Source: a virus. Taken from it: a stretch of 38,931 nucleotides of DNA. The first letter of the stretch is position 1, and each line of letters starts with the position of its first letter. The stretch spans positions 1 to 38,931 of IMG/VR virus record IMGVR_UViG_3300027899_000030. The stretch is one strand, 5' to 3'. The position numbers were made by a program, and so were the translations under genes. Shown here in pieces: positions 1 through 7,850 of the stretch. Below the pieces are notes generated by a model. It searched no databases. It saw only the letters and a program-made list of their open reading frames with translations, and was not told the origin of the DNA.

Positions 1-562
1 CTCCACAACCACCATTGTTTTGACCAACAGAACCGTTAACACCATGCCCAAGACCTAATCCACCACCACCATTAACACCACCATCACCACCTGTTCCATA
101 AAAAGAACCAGCAGCGCCACCGCCTCCACAATAATTTACATTTGATCCAGTACCTCCAGCACCCCCGCTTGCTGTTAAAAATCCACGCAATGATGAAGAA
201 CCTGAACCAGTACCACCAGCGCCACCACTTGCTGTTGTAGCACTTACTCCGCCTGTTGCAGATAATAAAGTTCCAAATGATGATGTCCCAGAAATAGCTC
301 CAATAGTTATTGTTGGTAATACTTGTCCGGGAATAACGTCCACTATTCCAAAGGCAAATCCACCACCACCGCCTCCACCATAACTACTTGTAGCGCCACT
401 TCCGCCACCTCCAAATACCGCTACTCCCATTTGAAATACGTTTTGTGGTACAGTTTCAGTTGAAGTTGTTGCAGTTATTAATTTAAATTGCGTCCATTTT
501 GATGGAGCAATGCGAGAAGAACCATTAGGAGGCAATGGATAACCATAGCTACCTTTGTTCAT
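1..562 (-). CDS. Glycine-rich tail tip/adhesin protein (partial, runs off left end)
   Basis: The frame opens at the ATG at 562 and stays open to the left edge, giving 187 codons with no stop, so the C-terminus is missing. The first 50 residues are ordinary (start MNKGSYGYPLPPNG). From about residue 51 the protein becomes very glycine-rich, with runs such as GGGGSG, YGGGGGGG, GGAGGTGSG, GGGGAAG and GGDGGVNGGGG spaced by short beta-type segments. Such polyglycine domains are known at receptor-binding tips of tail fibres (the T2/Salmonella-phage gp38 type adhesins), and the position at the distal end of the tail operon fits that role. The ATG overlaps the preceding stop as TAATG, so it is translationally coupled. 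Function as receptor-binding tip is inferred; it could also be a simple glycine-rich fibre shaft. Confidence 0.7.
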   Translation of the reverse strand, partial: MNKGSYGYPLPPNGSSRIAPSKWTQFKLITATTSTETVPQNVFQMGVAVFGGGGSGATSSYGGGGGGGFAFGIVDVIPGQVLPTITIGAISGTSSFGTLLSATGGVSATTASGGAGGTGSGSSSLRGFLTASGGAGGTGSNVNYCGGGGAAGSFYGTGGDGGVNGGGGLGLGHGVNGSVGQNNGGCG

Positions 563-963
563 TAGAAGTTACCGCCATAAGCAATTACTTTTAACCCAGT
601 TTGTGCAATAGTGGTTGTTGCTCTTATTGAATATCCTGTTGGAATAATCATAGGCATAACATTTGCATTGTTATTAGTTGAATTTATAGCATTAAATGCA
701 ACAGCAGTTGTGGTTGATGTCACAGCATTTACTGGTATTTGCTGCCATAAATGATAGGCTGTACCATCATAAATAAATATATTAACAATACCTACAACAG
801 TAGTAGCCACACCTTGTACTTCAATATAATCAATACGAGTACCTAATGAACCAGCGGTTATTACTGTTCCTACCGTTGTAGGTGCAGTCAATGAAGTATC
901 TGCGGTTGTTAATAATGCCGCTCCAAATACGGGAGTTGAAGCATATTGTGCTGTAGTTGACAT
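562..963 (-). CDS. Small beta-rich virion protein, tail-fibre associated
   Basis: A 133-residue protein rich in Thr, Val, Ala and Ile with an alternating polar/hydrophobic pattern typical of a beta sandwich. It contains the segment GIVNIFIYDGTAYHLWQQI followed by a TSTTTAVAF strand, a layout often seen in small phage proteins encoded beside tail fibres. It has no signal peptide or membrane segment. It sits between the duplicated fibre protein and the glycine-rich tip protein, and its stop shares a base with the next start. The protein at 25739-26317 has a similar general pattern. Exact role not recognised; a fibre or tail-tip accessory protein is the inference. Confidence 0.6.
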   Translation of the reverse strand: MSTTAQYASTPVFGAALLTTADTSLTAPTTVGTVITAGSLGTRIDYIEVQGVATTVVGIVNIFIYDGTAYHLWQQIPVNAVTSTTTAVAFNAINSTNNNANVMPMIIPTGYSIRATTTIAQTGLKVIAYGGNF

Positions 964-964
964 A

Positions 965-2026
965 TTAAATTATTCCTTGTGCATATAGTAAATAAGAAGG
1001 TACGGCTGAAAGAACCTGACCAATTGTTATTGCTTGTTGATAATTTACGGCATCGGCAATTTGCAAAGCCCCACCTGTACAATATTCTAATACAAATTCA
1101 GTTCCATTATAAATAGCTTTGCATTTTCCATTGGCGATAATTTCACCACCTTCTAAATTTAAATTAGCCATTCCAAATAAATCATAAACAGTTCCTGCGC
1201 CATTTATTTGTATAGTTGATGCGCCAGTATTAGCATTTGATGCTGACCATATTATTTCAGTTCCAGTAACAATTGTTGGCGTAGGAGATATTACAGGTTT
1301 GTAAGTATTTGCAGTTCCTGTATCAGATGATGCGTAAATGTATTTGTTTTGTTGGATACCACTAACATTTGTAGCATGATTTGTTTGTGACCCACTAACA
1401 ATTTGTAAAGCACCTAATGTGCAATGCTCAACATAATAATTTGTACCATTGAATATAGCTTTACATTCACCGCCAGCAACCAATTCACCACCTTGCAGTG
1501 CCGTACCATTTAATCCGTATAAAGTATAAACAGTACCGTTATTAATTTGTAAAGTAGATGCACCAGTATTGGTGTTTAATACTCTAAAAATTACTTCTCC
1601 AAATTCAATACTCAATGGCATTGATGGGGATAATGCTATTTTATAATTATTAGCAGTACCTGTATCAACAGCAGAAATATAACTATTGCCTTGTATCCCT
1701 GATGCTTGCACATAAGCAGACATCGCTCCTGCTGTTACAAAATTACCAGCAATGTCATTCATTAACCATGCTTGAGCGGTTGTGCCTTCTTGCGCTCTTA
1801 CAATCGTACATATATCTCCACTTCTAGCTGTACAATAAGTTATTTCATGAGCAGTTCTAGTAGAAGCATCAGTTAAAGATATTCTAAAAAATTGTGAACC
1901 TACAGTTGGGTTAGGAAATAAATTACCTGTACCTGGTGCTAAGTTAAGCGTAGTGCTAGATATAGATAAACCACCTGTAGCTACCGTTGTTATTGCATTA
2001 TTTGCAAATATTTCTAACATTGCCAT
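965..2026 (-). CDS. Tail fibre protein with internal duplication
   Basis: A 353-residue protein. Residues 1-105 form a domain shared with the neighbouring 140-residue protein: both contain FPNP, then an LTDAST/ITDAST strand, then a C.(G/A)RSGD turn, then R.(E/Q)EGT.A.AW...D.  This is a common N-terminal domain of phage tail fibres that attach to a baseplate. Residues 111-209 and 224-323 are two copies of one unit (IQ.N.YI....DTGTAN.YK, NTGAST.QIN, GGE, CKAI.NGT, GGALQI). The protein is low in charged residues, as expected for a trimeric beta fibre. Start ATG overlaps the upstream stop as TAATG. Fibre role is well supported by composition and position; receptor specificity cannot be read. Confidence 0.72.
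   Translation of the reverse strand: MAMLEIFANNAITTVATGGLSISSTTLNLAPGTGNLFPNPTVGSQFFRISLTDASTRTAHEITYCTARSGDICTIVRAQEGTTAQAWLMNDIAGNFVTAGAMSAYVQASGIQGNSYISAVDTGTANNYKIALSPSMPLSIEFGEVIFRVLNTNTGASTLQINNGTVYTLYGLNGTALQGGELVAGGECKAIFNGTNYYVEHCTLGALQIVSGSQTNHATNVSGIQQNKYIYASSDTGTANTYKPVISPTPTIVTGTEIIWSASNANTGASTIQINGAGTVYDLFGMANLNLEGGEIIANGKCKAIYNGTEFVLEYCTGGALQIADAVNYQQAITIGQVLSAVPSYLLYAQGII
1058..1357 (-). repeat. Fibre repeat unit 2 (about 100 codons)
   Basis: Second copy of the duplicated fibre module, residues 224-323 of the same protein. Landmarks are DTGTANTYK, NTGASTIQIN, LEGGEIIANGKCKAIYNGT and GALQI. A 14-residue linker separates the copies. Confidence 0.8.
1400..1696 (-). repeat. Fibre repeat unit 1 (about 99 codons)
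   Basis: First copy of the duplicated fibre module, residues 111-209 of the tail fibre protein at 965-2026. Landmarks are DTGTANNYK, NTGASTLQIN, LQGGELVAGGECKAIFNGT and GALQI. Confidence 0.8.
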
Positions 2027-2448
2027 TAGACTACCCTAACCATTAAAACAGAGCCATTACGATAATTACCCCCAATAGGAACACCACCAACAGAAGCGGC
2101 GGTATCATTGGCATAATTACCTAAAGTATTTGTTAATTGTAATTTAGCAAATGCACCTGCCGTCATTACATTCTCAATTATGTCACCAGCGATCCATGCT
2201 CTAGCCGATGTGCCTTCTTCATGTCGAGTAACAGTAAGAACATCTCCACTACGACCTGTACAAAAAATAATTTCATTATAATTAGATGTAGAGGCATCAG
2301 TAATTAATAATCTAAAATAATTACCGCCAGATGGATTGGGAAATAATGCACCAGCACCAGGAAACAAAGTGATGCTTGTATCCAATGCTGTAATTGGAGA
2401 ACCTAATACTGTTTTGGCAAAATTAGAAGTTAATTCTATACCACTCAT
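2026..2448 (-). CDS. Short tail fibre/baseplate-attachment protein
   Basis: A 140-residue protein whose first ~105 residues are paralogous to the N-terminal domain of the larger fibre protein downstream (shared FPNP, LITDAST, CTGRSGD, EEGTSARAWIAGD). After that domain it has only a ~35-residue tail (SVGGVPIGGNYRNGS) and no fibre shaft. It may be an adaptor that docks fibres on the baseplate, or a truncated fibre. Its ATG overlaps the stop of the upstream gene by 4 bases (ATGA) and its stop overlaps the next start (TAATG), so all three are probably co-translated. Confidence 0.65.
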   Translation of the reverse strand: MSGIELTSNFAKTVLGSPITALDTSITLFPGAGALFPNPSGGNYFRLLITDASTSNYNEIIFCTGRSGDVLTVTRHEEGTSARAWIAGDIIENVMTAGAFAKLQLTNTLGNYANDTAASVGGVPIGGNYRNGSVLMVRVV

Positions 2449-3146
2449 ATTACATTTACCTGATAAGTGAATTGAAAGGGTAACGGCAAAATACCGCTGT
2501 CAATAGCATTTTTTAACATTATGGCTGTAGGTCTTGGTATAACACTAAAGGAAGTAACTTCAGTTTCTCCATAATGTGTTACACCATATTCAGCTCGACC
2601 ATATTGTGCAGAAACCAATGCCGTTATTGAAACATTTGTATTAATTGTAATTGTTACAATATTGTCTAATTCAAAAACAACGCTTACATTTGGAGTTGTA
2701 GATATAGCTGGAGAAGAACCATCAACACCAAGACAAAAACGCATAATTCTGCGTTTTAACCAGTTGACCGTAAATACTTGCCCATCACCTTTATAAAAAA
2801 ACCAAGTAACAATACGTTTATAATAATCATCAGTTATATATTGTGGCGTACCAGCAGGGGATTCATCAATACCATTTAAAGGTATGGTGTTCATTGCCCA
2901 TGAATTTAATGGCGCACTCCATGCCAAAAACCCATTAGCAATAGTTGGTCTAGGTATGCCATATAATCCTGTTGCCACCCAATCTAGCATAGTGCCTGAT
3001 TGCACAGTATAAATAGGTAGATTGATATTATTAAACCAATCTAAATATTCTTGCGTCATTGTATTGTAAGCACTTACAAAACTTTGTAAGTTTACATCAT
3101 CAGCATACTGAGTATATAAATACGATGGCAGGATTTTAGTTAGCAT
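2445..3146 (-). CDS. Baseplate protein, DUF2612/gpI-like
   Basis: A 233-residue protein directly downstream of the baseplate J-like gene, the place held by P2 gpI and its DUF2612-type counterparts in small contractile-tail phages. The N-terminus (LPSYLYTQYADDVNLQSFVS) is followed by a helical region around YNTMTQEYLDW and GTMLDWVATGLYG, a DDYYKRI segment near residue 108, then a beta-rich C-terminus with QYGRAEYGVTHYGE. The role inferred is the tail-fibre-proximal part of the baseplate wedge. The family name rests on length, motifs and gene order. Confidence 0.65.
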   Translation of the reverse strand: MLTKILPSYLYTQYADDVNLQSFVSAYNTMTQEYLDWFNNINLPIYTVQSGTMLDWVATGLYGIPRPTIANGFLAWSAPLNSWAMNTIPLNGIDESPAGTPQYITDDYYKRIVTWFFYKGDGQVFTVNWLKRRIMRFCLGVDGSSPAISTTPNVSVVFELDNIVTITINTNVSITALVSAQYGRAEYGVTHYGETEVTSFSVIPRPTAIMLKNAIDSGILPLPFQFTYQVNVI

Positions 3147-3149
3147 TAC

Positions 3150-4574
3150 TTATCCCTGTTGAATAGTAATGGCATTTGAAGCCGCATAGAAATAGCCTTC
3201 AATATCACCGGATATTGCGCCAGTACCAGCATCAGGGGCAGTCAAAATGCCATCAATAAACACGTTAATAACCATCCTAGTTATTAAGTTAATAGGAATT
3301 AATGTTGCAATAGATGCTGTAAATACAGTTTGCATAGTAAAAATATTTACAGGTTGTCCAACAGTAATGCTATTAATATACGTCACTAAAGCTGGAGCGG
3401 CTAATTGCGATACTGCATTATTAGTAACCGCATTATTGGCTACTGAGTTCCACACAAAACCAACAGTTACAATTTGTTGTTGTGGTGTTACATAAGTAAC
3501 TGTATAAGTATCAGGAGAATCAATAATTGATATAGCATTATTTCTTAAATTTGGCGTACAAATGCCGCCAGATATATAAGTAGGATATGATGTTGTATTA
3601 ACGCCAATACTGAATGTTTTTAAGCTAATTACAGTAATGGTCAAAGGTATGCCATTTAAAGCCGTCATGCCTAATATACCATTTATATAAACAACTTGAC
3701 CTGACGTATAACCATGATTTAAGTCAGTTGTTACTACGCCAGCCGTTGCTTTGGTAATTGCTGTTACATTAAGTACTGATCCAACCAATAAAGACACGTC
3801 AAACAAACCTTGATAGATTGCATAGGCTTGTGCGTATAAATCACCACCCCCTACCAATATTTTCCAACCACCACCATTTGCAATAGTTTGTTGTTGAATA
3901 GATATTAATCGAGATTGAACGCCAGCTACATTATTCAATAATGTTTTGACATAGGTTGGCATACCTTGAGCGGCAACCAATCCTGCATTGATAACTTGCG
4001 CTCGGTAATCATCAGTTGTTTGCTCACCTGAACTTGGTGTACCAGCAATAAGGTTATTAACGGATAAAGTAATATAGGTAGGTACAGACGTAATCAATTG
4101 ATTAACAGTATTAATAGGTACTGCCCATGATCCTGCAATAGTAGCTAAACAATAAAGTTCAACAGTTACGCCACCTGATCCTATTACACCACCTGATTGA
4201 ACTACATATTGATATGTACCATCAGATACTACAAATCCTGCTGGAACAATAAAACCAATTGAACCTGTAAAAATAACATTTACACTTGTGTTAGTTACAA
4301 CATCAGCTTGAACGCCATAAATTTGACCTAGTTGATTTAATAAAAACTCATTTGCTCCATATGGTGTTAGTGAATTAACTAACTCAACTCTAGCCGCATC
4401 TATGATGCTTACTGCACCTACATCGGTAGAGCTTATATCTTCAATTAATGAACCTGGTAATTGAGCTGTGTAACCCGGTGTTGTTGAAGCTACTAAAGCA
4501 AGTAATTGAGCTAATAAAGCAGATGGTGCTTGTGGTTGTAATCCTGCTTTTGTAACAACTGTAGGTATTGACAT
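3150..4574 (-). CDS. Baseplate J-like protein
   Basis: A 474-residue baseplate wedge protein. The N-terminus has the usual J signature: a helical part (residues 15-90) with LPGSLIEDISSTDVGA, then PAGFVVSDGTYQYVV, AVPINTVNQL and AGTPSSGEQTTDDYRAQV. Residues ~270-341 form an inserted beta domain that resembles an E1-FCCH-like repeat (AGVVTTDLNHGYTSG, LNGIPLTITVISLKTFSIG) and also occurs in the sheath protein. The C-terminus (LITRMVINVFIDG onward) is typical of the family. It follows the gp25-like gene, with which it shares a base (TAATG). Confident as gpJ/gp6-like; the inserted domain is unusual. Confidence 0.85.
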   Translation of the reverse strand: MSIPTVVTKAGLQPQAPSALLAQLLALVASTTPGYTAQLPGSLIEDISSTDVGAVSIIDAARVELVNSLTPYGANEFLLNQLGQIYGVQADVVTNTSVNVIFTGSIGFIVPAGFVVSDGTYQYVVQSGGVIGSGGVTVELYCLATIAGSWAVPINTVNQLITSVPTYITLSVNNLIAGTPSSGEQTTDDYRAQVINAGLVAAQGMPTYVKTLLNNVAGVQSRLISIQQQTIANGGGWKILVGGGDLYAQAYAIYQGLFDVSLLVGSVLNVTAITKATAGVVTTDLNHGYTSGQVVYINGILGMTALNGIPLTITVISLKTFSIGVNTTSYPTYISGGICTPNLRNNAISIIDSPDTYTVTYVTPQQQIVTVGFVWNSVANNAVTNNAVSQLAAPALVTYINSITVGQPVNIFTMQTVFTASIATLIPINLITRMVINVFIDGILTAPDAGTGAISGDIEGYFYAASNAITIQQG

Positions 4575-4909
4575 TATTGAGCAACCTGTGTATTGATTTT
4601 AGCTCCATTATGAAGCGTAATAGCTACATTGTAAACAGGAACAGGGCTTGTAGTTTTTGAAATAATTAAACTGGCAAAATACCCTGCAAACTGCGCTTGT
4701 GTTTGATTTACATAAAAATCAGGAAATACACTTGTAACCACTGACTGCTGGGCATTAATCCCGTAATTAGCCCAAAATGGCGATTCATTAATATTAAGTT
4801 TTAAACACTGGCATAATGTAGTCACCATAACGGCGTCATTCAAACCATTGCTATCTGTAGTTATTTCTTGCCAAGTTGTTGAGCCAGCTACTCTTCCCCA
4901 AGTTCTCAT
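4574..4909 (-). CDS. gp25/gpW-like baseplate wedge protein
   Basis: A 111-residue protein whose core (NDAVMVTTLCQCLKLNIN, then ESPFWANYGINAQQSV) is the arrangement seen in gp25-like baseplate proteins: a helix with the repeated-gene QCL..., then a short loop and a helix. In contractile machines this family starts sheath polymerisation on the baseplate. It lies between PAAR and baseplate J, the standard order. Start ATG overlaps the PAAR stop by 4 bases. The overall sequence is divergent from lysozyme-related gp25, so the call rests on pattern and synteny. Confidence 0.72.
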   Translation of the reverse strand: MRTWGRVAGSTTWQEITTDSNGLNDAVMVTTLCQCLKLNINESPFWANYGINAQQSVVTSVFPDFYVNQTQAQFAGYFASLIISKTTSPVPVYNVAITLHNGAKINTQVAQ

Positions 4910-5178
4910 GTTAATTCAACATTAGATGCAAAATTACTAATTAACATTGCTCCGCAAGTGGCAGTAGCACCTAATATAGCTACAGGAACTCCACCTACCG
5001 TTGCTTTTGTTGCACATCCTGAAATAATAGGTGTTGTATAATGATAAGGAATTGGACAAACATGCAAGTCACCTAATAATGCAACAGCACCTCCACTTGT
5101 TAAAAAAGTTAAACCTGATGCAGTAATCATTGATCCTCCATGATCTGATATTGTTCCAAGTATTGCTGTATTATCCAT
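4906..5178 (-). CDS. PAAR-domain spike-tip protein
   Basis: A 90-residue protein composed of short beta turns with GDLHVCPIPYH at residues 36-46, then TPIISGCATKATVGGVPVAI and ATCGA. PAAR proteins fold as a small cone that caps the central spike and bind a metal ion through His/Cys residues; H39, C41, H46, C54 and C74 are candidates here. It is encoded immediately after the spike gene and its start overlaps the spike stop by one base. The role is sharpening of the membrane-piercing tip. Confidence 0.82.
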   Translation of the reverse strand: MDNTAILGTISDHGGSMITASGLTFLTSGGAVALLGDLHVCPIPYHYTTPIISGCATKATVGGVPVAILGATATCGAMLISNFASNVELT

Positions 5179-5870
5179 TATGTCACCTTTAAAGTGCCTG
5201 ATACATTCACATCATGTGCGTTCAAAGTTCCAGAAATGCTAACATCACTATTAAGATTAATTTTTGATGAAGCGTTTAAATTTATTGTTGGAGCAGTTAT
5301 TGTTATTGAATTAGTAGCATCGATACTTATTGTTTTATCAGAATGTAAAGTTATAGAAGTGCCAGCCGTTAATGCTATTGTTGTTTTTGCATGTCCTGTT
5401 ATATTTTCAGGTGTTAATGTAATAGTAGATTTTGAAGCACTATCTCTTAATACTACACCATTTGGTGCATAAACAGTAACTGCATGTATATCTACTTGAC
5501 TCCAATCAACATTACCAAACGGAATAAATACTAATGCTGATAAATTTCCTTGTAACACAAGTGATGAAGCATTATCTCCCTGTCCACTCATGGCTGATAA
5601 ACTAGCTGATGCGGTAGTTACAAAACCTTTATCTCCTGCCTTAATAGGATAACGTATATATTCTGCGCCAGCTAAAGGAACTGTTACTTTTGGCAATGTA
5701 TAAATAGTATTGGTTTTTAATTCAAATTTAACAGTAATCATTGCGCCTTGAACTGACACAACAGAACAAGGTAATGATTTACCGTTCATTGCATTAGCGG
5801 CATCTATTTTGCCATCAGCAAATATATTTAATGAATTATTGAGCGGTGTTTTATAGGTATTATCACTCAT
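5178..5870 (-). CDS. gp138-type membrane-puncturing spike protein
   Basis: A 230-residue spike. Residues 1-110 look like an OB-fold part (LPCSVVSVQGAMITVKFEL, then PLAGAEYIRYPIKAGDKGFV). Residues 130-230 are a repetitive beta-helix (ITLTPENITGHAKTTIAL, TSITLHSD, SITITAPTINLNASSKINL, SISGTLNAHDVNVSGTLKV). This two-part layout is that of phi92 gp138, P2 gpV and T4 gp5 spikes that pierce the outer membrane, which supports a Gram-negative host. It has no lysozyme domain. It lies between the hub and PAAR genes with 4-base and 1-base overlaps. Confidence 0.85.
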   Translation of the reverse strand: MSDNTYKTPLNNSLNIFADGKIDAANAMNGKSLPCSVVSVQGAMITVKFELKTNTIYTLPKVTVPLAGAEYIRYPIKAGDKGFVTTASASLSAMSGQGDNASSLVLQGNLSALVFIPFGNVDWSQVDIHAVTVYAPNGVVLRDSASKSTITLTPENITGHAKTTIALTAGTSITLHSDKTISIDATNSITITAPTINLNASSKINLNSDVSISGTLNAHDVNVSGTLKVT

Positions 5871-6931
5871 AATATTGAATCAACAATAGGTAATGATGGA
5901 AATAATGGAGTAGTAACAGCCGAGCTTATAGGCAATAATGTAGGTAAAGGTGTAAATATATTTTCTTGGCTAGTCAAGGAAGCATTTAAAACAGTTATCC
6001 ATGCGTGAGCATCAGAACTTCTAAAGTTACCTGTATGGCGCACCATTATTACCCGTAAATTTTGACCTTGAAACACACTAGACTGCATAATACCACCTGT
6101 TATGGTTGCATTGATAGAGCCGGGTATTGTTATAATTGGTGTTTTTGGCAATGTAATATAACTATTTAAAGCTATGTCTGCTCGCATAGGACAGGTTATT
6201 TGTATAGTTTGAGCATCAATCCATGTAGGTTGACCCATAAGATCGGTAAAATCAAGGTTTACCGTTGGCTTTCCTGTGTTACTTGTATTGTCCCATATGC
6301 TAATAGTATTTAAAATTTTACTTATAGTTATTCCATTATAAGAATTTCCTAAAATATCATAGCTAATTGCATTAACAAATTGAGCTAATTGATTTAATGT
6401 TGCACAGTAATGCGTGACGGTGCTACTTAATACTAATTTAGAACTAATATTAATCTCAAGCGCAACACCTTCATAAGCTCTACTCAATGTTTGTGTTAAT
6501 GCTTGCGTTAAAGATTGACCTTTTTGCCATTCAATAACAATATTAGATGGATTAAATTTAGTACCTGTATCAGACTCGATAATCATATCAAGTGTCATAG
6601 CTGTGCCAATCCAATTGGCAAATGAGCGAACAACACGACCACCAGCTATTAATCCAGCTTGTTGTGGTTTTGCTAATGGCAATCCTTTTTGAAACCCTGC
6701 CCATATTAAAACACTATTGCCAGTTAATTGTGCCGCTTGAGATATATCTTCAATTGGAATGCCCCAAACTCTTACATAAGAAGCATTTGTAGCAACATCA
6801 TAACCAACAACTTGCAAATCAAATTCTACATTTAAAGCAGACATAAGCGGATTGCCCAGTCTATCTTGGCTGTTATAACTTTTGTATTGAACGCCTTGAG
6901 AATTAAAAAGCTGAATACTGTAGTATCTCAA
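5867..6931 (-). CDS. Baseplate hub protein (gp27/gpD-like)
   Basis: A 354-residue, mostly beta protein located directly upstream of the spike, the place of the trimeric hub that connects tail tube to spike. Features seen are a strand-rich N-terminus (LMSALNVEFDLQVVGYD), WGIPIEDISQAAQL, an IEWQKGQSLTQALTQTL segment and a C-terminal NLRVIMVRHTGNFRS. A VEFDLQV...WGI(P) start like this is common in hub proteins of small contractile-tail phages. The call rests on this and on gene order. Confidence 0.72.
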   Translation of the reverse strand: MRYYSIQLFNSQGVQYKSYNSQDRLGNPLMSALNVEFDLQVVGYDVATNASYVRVWGIPIEDISQAAQLTGNSVLIWAGFQKGLPLAKPQQAGLIAGGRVVRSFANWIGTAMTLDMIIESDTGTKFNPSNIVIEWQKGQSLTQALTQTLSRAYEGVALEINISSKLVLSSTVTHYCATLNQLAQFVNAISYDILGNSYNGITISKILNTISIWDNTSNTGKPTVNLDFTDLMGQPTWIDAQTIQITCPMRADIALNSYITLPKTPIITIPGSINATITGGIMQSSVFQGQNLRVIMVRHTGNFRSSDAHAWITVLNASLTSQENIFTPLPTLLPISSAVTTPLFPSLPIVDSIL

Positions 6932-7200
6932 CTTGTTACCTCAAAATTTCCAGAGGTATTTCGATAAACTAATTTGCTTGTAAAATAACCAGCCGTCATT
7001 GATATATCTTGCGTATCTGGCGATCCAATTAAAGGTAAGCAAACTATTAATGTGCCATACAGATCACTAATATTTATATAATAACGTTGACCATACACAT
7101 TCCAATTAACAAGTACTGTGTAAGTTTGACCATCTAAGATAGGTTGAAAACTATAATTGGAAAGTGCATTTGGATTAAAGGTAAAGTAATTGATCGTCAT
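6928..7200 (-). CDS. Baseplate plug protein (Pam3 gp18-like)
   Basis: A 90-residue protein. The pattern F..ILDGQTYTVLVNWNVYGQRYYINISD followed by LYGTLIV and LPLIGSPDTQDI matches the short 'plug' proteins of Pam3-like baseplates (strand, DGxxYxLxxxW, RxYhDhxD, GxxhhxGxPL). The plug fills the hub centre before firing. An upstream in-frame ATG at 7230 would give 100 residues, but the ATG at 7200 forms the TAATG overlap with the upstream stop that is used throughout this operon, so 7200 is preferred. Family assignment is from the motif order and neighbours (hub next door). Confidence 0.72.
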   Translation of the reverse strand: MTINYFTFNPNALSNYSFQPILDGQTYTVLVNWNVYGQRYYINISDLYGTLIVCLPLIGSPDTQDISMTAGYFTSKLVYRNTSGNFEVTS

Positions 7201-7850
7201 TAAATTATTGCCCCAAGTAATCCCGACCATGTTGGATTGCCAATAATCGGTAATCCACCTTCTAAAGATTGCATAAAAGCACTAAAAGCTCCTGCATCTT
7301 CAAGTGTTATTAATGGCTGTACAAAATCAAAACGCCATGCTGTTTGCACTTGATTAGATTCACCACCTGTTGCATCAGCCATTGTATGTAATATACAACC
7401 AGTATAAATATAAGATGGTGTAGCAATAGTATATGTGCCACCACTTTGATGGTGATAATCTAATGTTTTCTTTAACGCAGATATTGTTGCTAATTTAGTA
7501 GCATAACCACCTGTTTTTTGAGCAGGGCATATCATCAACATGGATATATTATTAGGTTGTTTAATAATCGCATTAGCCGCAATAATTTGATTGGCAAACG
7601 GATAGCTTCCTATTTCATTTCTAATCAATGTAGAGCCATTTAGAGGCATCCAGTGGGCAAAATATTGGTCAATATTAGTTGCCGCATCTAATCCATTACC
7701 TTGCAATAATCCTGCAACTAAACCTGTTGCTTCAGTTAATGCTACTATTGGCAACATACCGCCCGGTATTAATTTTGCAATACCATTTGTTAAAATGACA
7801 GGTGAAATTTCATAACCAAGTCTAAATGCTGTGCGTAATGCTGTACTCAT
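7200..7850 (-). CDS. Tail/baseplate structural protein of unknown fold
   Basis: A 216-residue protein between tape measure and plug. It has a hydrophobic, glycine-containing N-terminal third (KLIPGGMLPIVALTEATGLV), a central QYFAHWMPLNGS motif, and a C-terminal ESNQVQTAWRFDFVQPLIT segment; the last part is typical of phage baseplate proteins that contact tube and hub. By position it corresponds to the first baseplate component that binds the tube end. No enzymatic motif is seen. Specific family not recognised. Confidence 0.6.
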   Translation of the reverse strand: MSTALRTAFRLGYEISPVILTNGIAKLIPGGMLPIVALTEATGLVAGLLQGNGLDAATNIDQYFAHWMPLNGSTLIRNEIGSYPFANQIIAANAIIKQPNNISMLMICPAQKTGGYATKLATISALKKTLDYHHQSGGTYTIATPSYIYTGCILHTMADATGGESNQVQTAWRFDFVQPLITLEDAGAFSAFMQSLEGGLPIIGNPTWSGLLGAII

